From: Spirodela intermedia
Taxonomy: Eukaryota > Streptophyta > Magnoliopsida > Alismatales > Araceae
Length of the DNA: 64,000 nt
Direction of reading: 5' to 3'
Assembly: GCA_902729315.2 (NCBI GenBank)
Contig: LR746269.1
Location: 377,001-441,000 of the forward strand
Part shown: piece by piece, positions 1 to 11,420 of the stretch
How the letters are laid out: every line of letters begins with the position of its first letter
Numbering within the stretch: the first letter of the stretch is position 1
The notes under the pieces: model-generated
Told to the model about the DNA's origin: nothing
The model's database searches: none
Seen by the model: the letters and a program-made list of their open reading frames with translations, nothing else
Program-made: the position numbers and the translations under genes

Positions 1-489
1 TTATCCAGACTATTTCTATGGACTCCGCATCTGTAGAAGTTATTAAATCATGCCAGATTGAACCTGAATAGAATTTTGTGAAGTTTAATAGAGCCACCAG
101 CATACTGTTTCAGCTCGGTGGAAACCAAATTCTTTTCTTTTTCTCAGGATTCTGCGAGTCGAAATAAAAAACGAAGTAACTAAGAAATAAATCTTCTGAA
201 TCACCATAAACAGTTATATATGTCCGTCGTTGAGCCAATAAATTCTAAATTGGATATTTCAAGTATTTCTTTTATGTCTACTGCATATGAAGGCATAAAG
301 CATAGAAGTAAGAATACTCATGCTTCTTTTCCATGGAGTTATCAGCCAAGAACATTGGATGAAGTGAAAATATGCTCCATAAGAGAATGATTTGTAGTCT
401 AAGAAGTAAAATCAGATAAAGCATAGAAGTTTAGGACAATTGATCGGGAGATCTCCATAACTCAACCAGTTTCTATCTGAGAGTACAAC

Positions 490-1834
490 CCCAGTACATA
501 TACATCAGCAGGATCCTCCTTATTTAGCCACTCATTGATATCTATGTCATCAGGTGGAAGTTTCCCGCCGACATTCCAGGTTCCAACACAGATCCTGTAG
601 CATATCGTAAGCTAAATATTAGTTCATAAATCGTGTTTGTGCTAATAGTTCACTTGAAACCATAAATAAGGCATCCCAGAGACGATGAACATCAAAAGGA
701 GAGTATAAATTAAAATATTGAAAATGTTTAATAGTGATAAAAACTATATAGATGGGAGATACTGCTGCAGACATGCCTTAGTTCTTTGGTGCGTATATAT
801 TGTACACGACGGGTCTCAGAGTTTCGCCTCTGCAACTTAGGAGCATTATCAGAGACATTCTCTGCACATTAGAACCACAGAATTAGTTTCTCTACGACTA
901 AGAAATAGAAGATTAAATGTTGTATTATCCCAAAGGCAAGATCCAATGCACGATCCATTCTGAAATCGTTACTGGACATGATTTTAGGGAAAGTTTTATG
1001 TTCGAGTGCTTGACAAGTGAAGGAACCTACTACATAAATTCATCGAAAAAGAAGCAGCAGAAAAACATTTGATAGAAACGGCCGCCAAATTTAGGTAGAA
1101 GGACGTAGCCATGGCCGTTTAGCATCTTTTAGTGATTCATAAACGCATAAAGACTATTTATGAAAATATTTTCGTATTCTAATCATATTTTGAAGATCTC
1201 GTTCAAAAATCATAAAAAGCTAACCTGGCAGTTTGTCCACTGAAAACGGGTAAACACTCAAGGATATACAGATATCAAAACTCTGCTTTCATTGAATATG
1301 TCAAGTAATCTCCTAGGAAAGAAAATATTTCGCAGCGAAGAAATTCTTACTGGTTTCGAGAAAAATATAATCTTCCCCATTCAACTTAAACTTTTCTATA
1401 TTAAGAACGAGAATGCAGGTAGAAATAAAAAAGTCGCGAATTCGAATGTCTGGAACTTAGATTGAAGTAAAATGGTTGACGCGATAGTCAGTAAATAACC
1501 AACACCAGTCCCCGACAATGACCTGTTCACTCTCCTCTAGTCGTCATGCGCTTCGGGTTCACAACCACACACATTTGCGGAACTACACCACTCAGTACAA
1601 TAGGCAGTAAAAACTCGATCTCAGAAAACGAAGAACAAAAAAATTAAGCTCCCCCGATCGCTTTCAACAGCTTTCCTACGTACCTTCGTCATGCAATTGG
1701 CTTTCCGTGTCGCTCTCATCGGCGCTGAAATCGGAATCCCGTGTGCTGTAGTTAAGCCACTTGCGAAGGAAAATTTTGTTCCAGAACAGCTGTAGGCAGG
1801 CCCAACCGAAACAACAGATTTCAGCCCAACTTCG
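490..1834 (-). CDS. Type I inositol polyphosphate 5-phosphatase, N-terminal exons (partial, runs off left edge)
   Basis: Three exons read on the minus strand. Exon at 1684-1834 encodes a segment with RKWLN and DSDFSADESD, the N-terminal signature of plant type I 5-phosphatases. Exon 777-861 carries RRNSETRRVQYIRTKELR, and exon 490-594 carries ICVGTWNVGGKLPPDD and ends in DVYVLG, the start of the catalytic fold just before the expected FQEI segment. Phases agree: G+AG makes Glu, AG+G makes Arg, and the last exon ends in phase 2. The donor after 777 is GC rather than GT. These enzymes remove the 5-phosphate from inositol phosphates or phosphoinositides. No ATG opens the first listed exon; an AG acceptor at 1835-1836 suggests an upstream 5' exon I could not place. 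The catalytic exons lie outside the window. Family assignment is firm; the true start is not. Confidence 0.85.
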
Positions 1835-2160
1835 CTGCAATTTCCGCGTGATCAACACAGATAGAAGAAAACACGAAACAAGAAGAAAGATAAGAAGAAG
1901 AAGAAGAAGAAGTTGATGGAACGATCCAAAACGACGATGATCATGGACCTACAAGATGAGGAATCATCAATCTGAGAGCTTAATTCTCTTTCCTACATCC
2001 ATAAGTGGGCGACATCGAAATTACCTCTCCATGTTTTCTAGGCCTGTGCTTCATCTCACGATACTACAGCGTCGCCAGTGGAGCTTCTTCCCTTTGTCCT
2101 AGCGCAGAAGAATGCCAGCATCCATGGCTGCTATCCCCCTAAGCAGTAGGAAGCTTTCAT

Positions 2161-2850
2161 TGGAGGGGGAGAGAGAGGGAGAGAGGGAGAGAGAGACAGA
2201 GACAGAGAGAGGGTAAATGAGTTTGACTACCCGGCATTTCAACAAGGAATCGTGGCCATCAGATTTCGATTAGGACAGGACAGGGTGGTTGACGTGGGCC
2301 GAAAATTGGGCTGGGCTTATCTGAGCCTATTAAGAGCGAGCGTCAGAAAGGGCCCAAATGAGGTCGGCAAAATATATGGTTTAACAAATAAACCTCGTAA
2401 ACTCAATATTAAAAGGAACTGGGCTTCTGCGAGCACATACATTGGGGAGATTTTCTTTCTTTTTACCAACCTGAAAAAAGAAAATACCACTTGTACTTTC
2501 ATCCTAAAATATAAATAAATTTAGGGTTAATTAGTTCCCGTCTCTTCGCTGTCTCTGTAGGTTCGTCCAGATAAAATACTGAGAAAGAGGGGACTCAACA
2601 CAAAATCAGGCCGTATTTTAGGGACATGTGACCAATCGACCCAACAAAGTACCGTCCAACGTTTTTTTTACTGTAGTCCACACAAGAAAAACAATACAAC
2701 TGGGGACCCTCGCCACCGTCCGTATTAGCCCCAACAAGGGCATAAATACTATTTAAAATTATTCATAGTTTTCATGATTCGCACGCGCTTGTTATCCTAT
2801 GTCGTCTGATAGGAGATGTAGGAGAAGACGAAGGCTTGTTCTCTAGCCTT
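2161..2850. other. GA-rich tract and 3' flank of MT1, repeated at other methyltransferase copies
   Basis: Begins with an interrupted GA repeat (2161-2212). The segment from about 2240 to 2850 is the downstream flank of MT1. Diverged versions are seen downstream of MT2 (about 14470-14780) and MT3 (30160-30300), and inverted downstream of MT1' (6353-6930). Landmarks are a GCCCAAATGAGGTCGGC stretch and an AACCTCGTAAACTC-like run. The short open frame at 2252-2518 recurs because the DNA is repeated; nothing suggests it is a protein. Confidence 0.6.
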
Positions 2851-2851
2851 C

Positions 2852-3731
2852 TCAGAGGGTCACCGTCGCTCTGGGCTTGCCGGCGATCATGAAGGACGGG
2901 AAAGTCACCTCCCTGATGAGGGACCGTCCGCCCCAAGCATTCTCCAGGTCCTCCACCACCTCCGCCGGCAACAAGTCGACCCCTTGCGCCTTGGCTGTGT
3001 CCACGACGGACCAGGTCCGCACCAGCCGGAGAATCCCCTCAAAAGAGGCGTTCGTCTTTATCTCGAGGGTCACCGACGCGCCTTCCGCGCCCAGGCCGAC
3101 GCCGTCGAAGGGGAAAGGGAGGTTCCTGTACTCCTCGAAGATGTAGAGGATGCTGGGGTGCCAGAAAGGAAGAGCCGAGGCGATGAATCTCTGTATTACG
3201 GCGTCGAAGGAGGGACAGACGCGCACTTCCCGGTAGCCCCAAACGGCGACCACGCCGCCAGGCTTCCTGAGGACTCGCTGCACCACGGAATAGAACTTCT
3301 CGTGGTCGAACCAGTGGACGGCCGTGGCGACGGTGACCAGATCAACGGAGCCCTCCCCACCCAGTAGGGCCACAAGGTCGTCCTCCGGCATGCAGGTGGG
3401 GGTGTGGACGTACCGGACCTTGGGGTGCGGCACGGCGTGCTTCAACTGTCCCTCGCTCATGTCTGTAGCGACGACTCGGTCGTAGTGGTCGGCCAGCTGT
3501 TCCGCCGTCGACACCAAGCAGATGGATGTATGAGGAGTGGTGTGAGGAGAACACGGTGAAGGGGGGAGAAAGGGAACTTACGGGGACGGCGGCCTGGCCA
3601 TTGCCGGTGGCGGCGTCCCACGCGACGCTGTGGTGTGGGGTGAGGGAGGCGAGTCGGACGAACCACTCCCTTGGGTACTTCGGCCTCGTCTCGGCGTAGA
3701 TATCCGCCAGCCCCTCGAACACGCCCGCCAT
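2852..3731 (-). CDS. SAM-dependent methyltransferase, embryo-abundant (EMB-like) family, copy MT1
   Basis: Two exons, 3582-3731 (50 codons) and 2852-3496 (214 codons plus stop), give 264 aa, the usual family length. The ATG at 3731 starts MAGVFEGLADIYAETRPKYP, matching the family N-terminus. The donor GTAAGT (3576-3581) and a CAG acceptor at 3497 bracket an 85-bp phase-0 intron. The class I methyltransferase fold is visible: motif I around WDAATGNGQAA (residues 38-48), an acidic strand VVATDMSEGQL, SVDLVTVATAVHWFD, and RKPGGVVAVWGYRE. Plant members are annotated as putative methyltransferases; the substrate is generally unknown and cannot be told here. Oddity: motif I reads DAATGNG where MT2 has DAGTGNG, so one glycine is Ala. 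The stop comes three codons earlier than in MT2. A (CT)25 tract lies 9 bp upstream of the ATG, so the leader is a GA repeat in the mRNA. Confidence 0.85.
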
Positions 3732-3738
3732 GATCTCC

Positions 3739-3740
<2 letters not shown>

Positions 3741-3790
<50 letters not shown>
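3741..3790. repeat. (CT)25 microsatellite in the MT1 5' leader
   Basis: A perfect CT run ends 9 bases upstream of the MT1 start codon and is read as GA repeat on the gene strand. MT2 and the broken copies also carry CT/GA or GT-rich tracts in the same place, so the tract belongs to the ancestral leader and has expanded. Confidence 0.95.
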
Positions 3791-3794
<4 letters not shown>

Positions 3795-3829
3795 TTTTAA
3801 AAGGCAGCCTTGTCTTAATAGATTACGGA

Positions 3830-4640
3830 GTCGGCCGTAGTTTCGCATCTACAAATTTACATGTACAAGTTGGTACTAAAGTAATTCAACAGTTTTCCTC
3901 AGAGTGAAGCTCTGGTATTTACGTCTGCGTCAACCTTTTCGAAGTGGCTCTCTACAATAGCCAATGGGCTTTGTACCTGTTTCCAATCTCACCCGTAAGA
4001 ACGGGAAACAAAGCTTCGATGTTAATCTATTAATTTACTGAAGAATTTTCAGATGCATGATTATTTTATTCCTGTGATTAAATAGTTCCCATAAATGTGT
4101 TGGCCGTTGACCTCAACAATGGCCACAGAATATGGGTAGGGATCAAAGGAGCCCAAACTGTCAACCACTTCGACAGCACGCCGGCCCGGGCCTATTTAAA
4201 AGGAACTTTCTTCTCCTTTATTTCGATTTGGGAGCACCCCTACAACCCCGTGCATACCTGCTCCGGAGAGAATGTGAAGGCTGTTATCTCCAGTCATTCA
4301 TTAGCCATTTTACCGGCTCAGGTCTCGTTGGCCCACCTGCCTCATGCTGGAGCACCTCTACTGGTCAGGTGTATTTACGTCTGGGCCAACCGTTTCGAAG
4401 CGGGTCTCTACAACCAATAGACCTTTTCCAAACATCCCCTGTGAGGACGGAAATAAGTCTTCCAAGTAAATTTAACAATTTCCTGATGTATGAATTTTTT
4501 ATTCCTATGATTAAATCGTCCCCATAAATGTGTTGGTTATTGACGTATACAACTGACCACAGGATAATCGTGTCGCCATATCAGCTCAAGCCCCACGGAA
4601 AAGTGTTACACGTGGCGAGTTGTTACGTCTTGTAAAAAAA
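3830..4640 (-). promoter_or_regulatory. MT1 upstream region with a partially duplicated promoter segment and a G-box/ABRE
   Basis: The segment 3870-4130 and the segment 4370-4640 are diverged direct copies of each other. Both resemble the MT2 upstream DNA (16130-16420) and the MT3 upstream DNA (31430-31700), so this is a conserved promoter block that has been partly duplicated in front of MT1. The distal copy holds CACGTGGC at 4609-4616, a G-box with an ABRE core, consistent with the ABA/seed responsiveness known for embryo-abundant genes; that link is inference. Between the copies, 4135-4370 is unrelated DNA with a TATTTAAAA at 4193-4201. No coding potential was recognised. Confidence 0.5.
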
Positions 4641-4702
4641 GGACGGATTATACAACGGAAATCAAAGGACTGCGGTCAAGAGCTCTCTCTCTCTCTTTCT
4701 CT

Positions 4703-4752
4703 CATCGTGGGCGTCTGCCACTCCCAGGCACATTAAAACTCCCTTTGAGAAA

Positions 4753-4794
<42 letters not shown>

Positions 4795-6352
4795 CAAGGC
4801 CGAAGTACCCAAGGGAGTGGTTCGTTCGGCTCGCCTCCCTCACCCCACACCATAGTGTCACATGGGATGTTGCCACCAGCAATGGCCAGGCCGCCGTCCC
4901 TGTAAGTTCCCTTTCTCCCCCTTTCACCATGTTCTCCTCACCCCACTCCTGATATATCCACCTACTTGGCATCGACGGCAGAACAGCTGGCCGACCACTA
5001 CGATTGAGTCGTTGCTACATACATGAGCAAGGGACAATTGAAGCACGTCGTGTTGCACCCCAAGGTCCGGTACGTCCAAACCCCCATTTTCATGCCGAAG
5101 AACAACCTTATGGCCCTATTGGGTGGGGAGGGCTCCATGTTCTGGCTACTATCACCATAGATGTCCACTAGTTCAACCACGAGAAGTTCTACTCCATGGT
5201 GCAACAAGTCCTCATAAAGTCTGATGGCATGGTGGCTATCTAGATGTAGGAAAAATATGTAAGCACATGATCACAATAACAATAGAAACTCAATTTTTGG
5301 ATATCAATGAAAATAAATAGAAAAGAAATCACAAAGTTATCAAGAATTCTAATGAGATAAGGCTTCCACCAAAGACCTTTAATTCACGTCTCAATGCCCT
5401 CGAGATGACTCACACACTGGAGAGTCAACAATGAATTGTGTTGTCTTCTTTTATAAGAACTTCACCTATAATAGAAGAGAGAAAAAAATACTAGGAAAAG
5501 AAATAGAGTTGATGGAAAGAAATAATAGAATTAAGAGAGAAAAAAAAATTCGTCGTCTGTCGTATTTGAAAAAGGGGAAATACGTACCCTATTTATAAAA
5601 AATAAGAAAAGATAAGTAATCCCTAAAAGGAAATATCTTGATCTACTTACAGCCAGCCCACACATCTCAGAGGTCACGACTATAACCACCCTCGTTTCTC
5701 ATCCTTTTCTCTCTACATGACCCCCAAATGGGTCAAAAGGATTGACATGACTATCATGTCACCACCACCTTACTCTTTGCACGTCTCCCGAACAAGTCAG
5801 ACAACACAATTCTCTCTCACATCTCCCAAACAATTGAGACAGAAGAGATTCTCTCGCACATCTCTCAAATGGGTCAATCGTGATGGACTGACACCGTCAA
5901 AATTGGGCCTACTGGGAAGTGCACGTCTATCCCTCCTTCGATGTCGTAATACACAGATTCATCGCCTCGAGCTCTGCCTTTCTCACACCCCAGCATCCTC
6001 TACATCTTCGAGGAGTACAAGAACCTCCCTTTCCCCTTTGACGGCATCAGCCTAGGCGCAGAATGTGCGTCGGTGACCCTCGAGAAAGATGAATGCCTCT
6101 TTTGAGGGGATTCTCTAGCTGGTGCGGACCTGGTCCATCATGGACACAGCCAAGGCGCAAGGGGTCAACTTGTTGCTGACGGAGGTGGTGGAGGACCTGG
6201 AGAAGGCTTGGGGCAGACGGTCCCTCATCAGGGAGGTGACTTTCCCATCCTTCATAATCATCGGCAAGCCCAAAATGCCGGCTACCCTTCGAGAAGGCTG
6301 GAGATCAAGGCTCCGTCTTCTCCTACATCTTCTATCAGATGACCTAGGATAA
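4703..6352 (+). pseudogene. Inverted, broken methyltransferase copy MT1'
   Basis: On the plus strand, opposite to MT1. The 5' leader is recognisable (CTCCCTTTGAGAAAG near 4739, then GT and GA repeats at 4755-4794). The GA tract runs directly into the Glu-Thr-Arg-Pro-Lys codons near residue 14, so the start codon and about 13 codons are missing. Exon 1 remnant 4797-4902 keeps its GTAAGT donor. Exon 2 restarts near 4987 (LADHYD) but has a TGA at 5005-5007 where MT1 has CGA. A roughly 640-bp foreign insert (about 5250-5890) splits it after the VAVW region. The rest, 5900-6352, keeps homology to the C-terminal half (DTAKAQGV, GRRSLIREVTFPSF) with frame damage. It cannot make the enzyme. Confidence 0.85.
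5250..5890. mobile_element. About 640-bp insert inside MT1', possible solo LTR
   Basis: AT-rich DNA unlike its GC-rich host interrupts MT1' between the codons for VA(I/V) and the YWEV-like segment. It starts near TGTAGGAAAAATATG and has A-rich purine runs, a TATTTATAAAA at 5590-5600 and pyrimidine-rich DNA near its end. No open frame or clear target-site duplication was found. It could be a solo LTR of an LTR retrotransposon; assignment is tentative. Confidence 0.4.
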
Positions 6353-6960
6353 CAAGCACGTGTGAATCATGCAAGCTATAAATAATTTTAAATAATATTT
6401 ATGCCCTTGTTGGACTAATACGGACAGTGGCGAGGGGTCCCCAATTGTATTTTTTTATTGTGTGGACTATAAAAAAATCCATTGGATGGTACTTTGTTGG
6501 GTCAATTAGTCACATGTCCCTAGAAAATGGCCTGATTTGGTGTTGAGTTCCCTCTTTCTCAGTATTTTACTTGGACGAACCTACAAAGACAATGAAGAGA
6601 TAAGAACTTGCAAGCAAACTGATAACTATAGAGCAGATTGACTGTTAACGCCAGAGGCGAGAAGGAGAGCGAGGGGGGGCACTATTTACAAACTAGGAGA
6701 AGATTAACTTTATAAAAGGGACCCCAATGTGTGTGCTCGCAAAAAGCCCAGTTCACTTTAATATTGAGTTTACGAGGTTTATTTGTTAAACCATATATTT
6801 TGCCAACCTCATTTGGGCCCTTTCTGACGCTCACTCTTAATGGGCTCATCCAAGCCCAGCCCAATTTTCGACCCACATCAACCACCAAGTCTTGTTCTAA
6901 TCAAAATATGATGGCCTCGATTCCTTGTTGAAACGGCCCTTTCTAACGCTTTCTAACACT

Positions 6961-7011
<51 letters not shown>

Positions 7012-7130
7012 ATGAAAGCTTCCAACTTCTTAGGGGGATAGGAGCAATGGATGTTGGCATCTTTGTATGCTAGGACGAAGAGAAAAAGTTTCACTAGCAA
7101 CGTTGAATCATCAGACGAAATTTTTCACTA
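6353..7130. other. Inverted flank of MT1' with (CT)24 tract
   Basis: From 6353 to about 6930 this is the reverse complement of the MT1 downstream flank (2240-2850), which shows that the inverted duplication includes about 0.6 kb beyond the gene. It ends in a perfect (CT)24 at 6963-7010, the counterpart of the GA tract at 2161-2212, so both palindrome arms terminate in the same microsatellite. 7011-7130 holds nothing recognisable. Confidence 0.65.
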
Positions 7131-7138
7131 GCTAAAGT

Positions 7139-10100
7139 TTACAAAATTTTTGCGTAAGGCCGTGAGACGGCCGCGCGGTGGGATGGCGGCGGCCGCAGCA
7201 GATAGCTGTAGCCTGGTAGCGGCACTGGCGACTCAGCAGCTGCACAACGAGCTGCTGACTGCTTGGTAACGGCGACTACGACCTGGAAGCGCTGCCCCTT
7301 CCTCTCTTTTCCTCTTTGAATGAGATTTTTTTCAACCAAAACATGCCTTCTCCTCAAGATGACGGTGTTGGCTCTTGGGTGTGGCTCTCCACGCCTAATA
7401 TAGGGCCCCAAATGGGCCAAGGGTGGAGGGCCACACTTGAGGCCCAAGATGCCAAATCTTCAAAAAGGAACACATAGAGTCCAAAATGGCCCTCCTCTCC
7501 AATTGGGCCTAAATGAGAATGGCCTAAAAGAGAAGAGAGGTGAGGAACGGAAGGACGCCCTCTTCTCCAATTGGGCCTAAACATGTATGGCCCAAGAGGA
7601 GAAGAGAGCAAAGAAAAGAAAACAAAGGAAAAATGAGCCTTCACATCCCTGCCATGGGCCCAGCACGGACCCTAGGAATGGGAGGCCCCCACATGGAGCA
7701 GAACTAGAACCCACACAGTTCACAGACAAGGGAAACGAGCGAGGGAAAACATAAGATGTGAAAAACATAAAGACACCTCAGGTGGTATAGCGGAACCCAT
7801 GGTCCTTTGTCTTTGCTCGTGCTCCTTGATCTGGCTGGACACGTGAGGGCGGGGTCTCCTCTGTCACCTCGAGCTTGTGTAGTGGTGGAGACGGTTCCCA
7901 TTCGCAACCAATCCTCCCGAGGTCAGAAGAACTCGACTCCGTCAAGTTGGTGAATGGAAGCGGCATGGGCTCGATCAAGTCTGGCTGCAGGCGTGCGAGA
8001 TCCTCCTCCGAAATCCACGTGTCATCCGCTGCCGTATGCCCCTGCCAATGCACGAGAAACCTCCATGAAACTCTATCCCCTAAAAAGCCAATTACCTCGT
8101 GCACTACCTCCTCGACCTGCTCATGCCAATTGGGTCGTAAAACAGGGGGGGTGGACTCAAAGGCCAACTCACTCTCAGAGAATGGGTCGGGGTAGGGAGG
8201 CTGGTCAGAAGGAGGTGGGGCTCGATATGCGGCCAAGTCTGCCACATTAAACATTGAGCTAATCCCCCACAATGGAGGGATCTCGACGATGTAGGCATTC
8301 TCGCTTACATGGGTAAGGACTTGGAACGGGCCCGCACTATGAGCATGGAGCTTTGTAGCCATGCCCGGAGAATATCTCTCAAATCTCAGCCTAACCATCA
8401 CCTGGTTGCCCACGTGGAAGCTTTGGGGTCGGCAATGCAAATCGGCAATCTACTTGTACAATGCGTTATGACTAGTAATCCTATCATCAATATGTCGATT
8501 CAAGTCACTAAAATACTAGGTAAATACAACACCATCCTCAGACACTCTAACACGTGGGTCAACAAACACCAAGTCTAGGGGCTTGCGGGGTGCAAGGCCA
8601 AGGGGAATCTCAAAAAGACTCATGCTAGTGGTGTAGTTGGCCAAAGAGTTAAAGGCAAACTTGGCATGGGGGTAATCAGATCCCACGTCGTGAGGTTTTC
8701 CCCCACCAAAGATTTGACAAGTTCTCTAAGCTCCTAATATGAAGTCAATGTTGACATCATCCCAAGGGCGTGTCGGTACAGGAAGTGGCGTATAAAGTCC
8801 AGTGTTCTTCTTGACCTGCTTCACGAAGGCACACACATGGCACTGAGCAACGATGTTCCCTACATTGTGCCTCAAACTCGGGCAATAGAATTGGTATCCT
8901 ACCATAGTGATTGTCTTGTCGCGGTCGAAGTGGTCGACAAGACCTCCAGCATGACACTCCCAAGTCAGGAAGTCTCGGAGAGAAGTGCGGGGTACGCACG
9001 GTCTATTCTTAAAGAATAGATATTCGTCCGTCATAAGATAGTCTCGATGCTCGCATGTTGTCCCAAGCTCAAAGACATGGATGATGGGGCCAAAGTCGGG
9101 GAAATCTACATATGAGTCCTTTAAAGACTTGAATCTAGTAATCTACACCTTCACCAAATTGAGAAGGTGGGTTTGGTGACTCAAGACATCGTCAACCATG
9201 TTGTCCTTTCCCTTCTTGTGCCAAATGACGAATGTATAATCTTCAAGGTCATCGACTTAGTAGGCGTGACGATCGCGCAATTTCTACTGTGAGTGCAAAT
9301 ACTTCAAGGCCTCATGGTCAGAATAAAGCACGAACTCCTTCAATAGGAGGTAATGTCACCAGTGCTTTAGTGCCTTGATGATAGCATAGAACTCCTTATC
9401 CTAAGTCGAATATTAGAGTTCGACGTCATTTAGCTTCTCGCTGAAAAACTCTATGAGGTGGCCATCTTGGCTAAGGACACCCCTGATCTTGATGCCAGAT
9501 GTATCATAGGTGACTTCAAACACCTTGTTGAAGTCAAGTAGATGAAGACGGGTGTGTGGGTTATCAAGGCCTTTACTATCTCAAAGGCCTGATCTACTAC
9601 CTCTGTCTATTGAAATGGATCCATCTTGAGGCAATTGGTGATGGGTGATGTGACAAAACTGAAGTTTTATATGAAGCAGTGATAGAATGTTGCCAAGCCA
9701 ATGAAGCTCCAAGTATCATGCACGTTGGCTGGTCAAGGGCAAAAGATGATGGCGTAGACCTTTTTTGAATCAATAGAGACTCTTTGTCTTGAAACAACAA
9801 ACCCTAGGAAGGAAACCTCGGTCATGAAGAAACTACAGTTCTTTGGGTGAACATATAACTTCTCCCTTTGAAGCGCAACAAAGACCTATATCACAGGTGC
9901 TAGAGATGGTCATCTCGTGCACAACTGTAGATCAAGATGTTGTTGAAGTAGACAACAAAGAACTTCTCAAAAAATAGGCAAAAGACCTTATTCATGAGAT
10001 GTTGAAAAGTGCTCCGTGCATTGGAGAGACCGAAAGTCATAACTCTCCACTCATAGAGACTATCTTTTATGTTAAAGGTGGTCTTCCACTCATTTCTCGG

Positions 10101-11420
10101 ACAAATCTAAACCTGATGATAACTACTTCTCAAATCGATCTTTAAGAAAATAGTGGCACTGGCCATCATGTCGAATAAGTCCTGAAGGTGCAGGATCGGA
10201 AAATGATACTTGACCATAATCTTGTTGATTGTGCGGTTATCGCATCATATGTGTAGGTGCAGTCCTTCAGCGCTAGAAGTGCAGGAACAGTGCACGAGCT
10301 TGACAACCCTTTTCCAGTAGTTCTTGAACTTGACGATATAGCTCCTTGTATCTGGAGGGCTCCATATGGTAATGTGGCATGTTGGGGAATGTGGCTCTCG
10401 GCACGAGATCGATCGTGTGTTGTATATGATGTATCGGTGGTAACTTGTTAGGCAACTCCTCGAGGAATATGTCACCATACTCCATCATGATGTCCTCGAG
10501 CTTTGGTGGGTTTGAGGATGGAGTGGTAGCAGTAGGAACACCCGACATCAAGGCCAAAAAGGTGGGAGTATCAGTGATCTCCCTTGTGATTTCCCTATGA
10601 AATGTTGGTCTCCTAACAACCACCAACCCCACTCAAGTGGTAGTCACTTGTCTAGTCAGAGGCTTGATGGTGTAGGGGTACCAAATAACCATTCGACCGC
10701 GATGCACGAAAGAGTAAGCGTTTGCTCTTCCATAGAGGTGGACATTATTATTGTACAACCACGAACTTTCAAGTATGATGCTCTTGATTTTCATCGAAAG
10801 GACGTCGCAAAGGACATGGTTGTCATAGGTATTCACCCTAAGTGACACTTGGTACTAAAGTCACACTGAAAGTGATGTGGCATCTATCCAAGACACATCA
10901 AACGTGGATGGATGGCTAGTGGTCACCAATCCAAGTCTCTGGACCATCACGTCACATACGGCATTGATGCAACTACCACTATCGATGATCAGCTTGCATA
11001 CTTGGCCGTTGATCTTCACGTAAGTGTAGAAGATCGACATGCGAAGGGTGTCCTCTATCATTAGATGGATTGATGGTGGCTAGGACTTGGTCGACAATGA
11101 TAGTGATTGAGCTGGGGGTTGAAGTCTGTCTGTCGAGATTGCTACTGACTAGGATGGTGGGCATGATGCACTGTCGCCAGGATTGTGGACAGCTAAGCTG
11201 ACCACCTATGTCAAAGTAGTGACAAGTACCAAAGGGATAGCAGTAGGCGTGATCTGGATGTAACAATGAGGTCTTGAACACTAGGATGTCATTGCAAGGG
11301 GAGGTGTCATCACCCTGAACACTAGGATTGACATCCTTCATACCTATAAGTAGGTTCAAAGATGGGCACTAGCTCACTTGGTGTCCCTTGCCTTGGCACT
11401 TGAAACAAGTGACATCAGCT
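7139..11420 (-). mobile_element. Decayed Ty3/gypsy LTR retrotransposon of the chromovirus type
   Basis: Read on the minus strand in gag-pol order. A CCHC zinc knuckle lies at 11366-11407 (C-x2-C-x4-H-x4-C, with a stop just before its last Cys). The aspartic protease core IDSGSCINAV is at 10965-11000. The reverse transcriptase N-terminal region is at 10290-10632. An RT active-site region near 9925-9970 reads YFNNILIYS. The integrase zinc-binding part lies at 8726-9034 (H and C residues around GGLVDHF and CHVCAFVK). The integrase C-terminus and a chromodomain (WRFLVHWQGHTAADDTWISEEDL) lie at 7778-8440. Numerous stops and frameshifts break the RT/RNase H stretch. 7139-7770 is non-coding 3' DNA with two copies of a roughly 50-bp segment (7487-7540, 7556-7608) and may be LTR. 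The element cannot move by itself. Confidence 0.85.

Noticed and set aside
1-480. Further 5-phosphatase exon at the left edge
   Set aside because: No FQEI-type sequence or suitable splice-bounded frame was found; the next exon must lie outside the window.
2252-2518. Repeated short frame (also 6682-6888) as a conserved small protein
   Set aside because: Same DNA in inverted duplicate flanks; frame ends differ and no domain is seen. The similarity reflects duplication.
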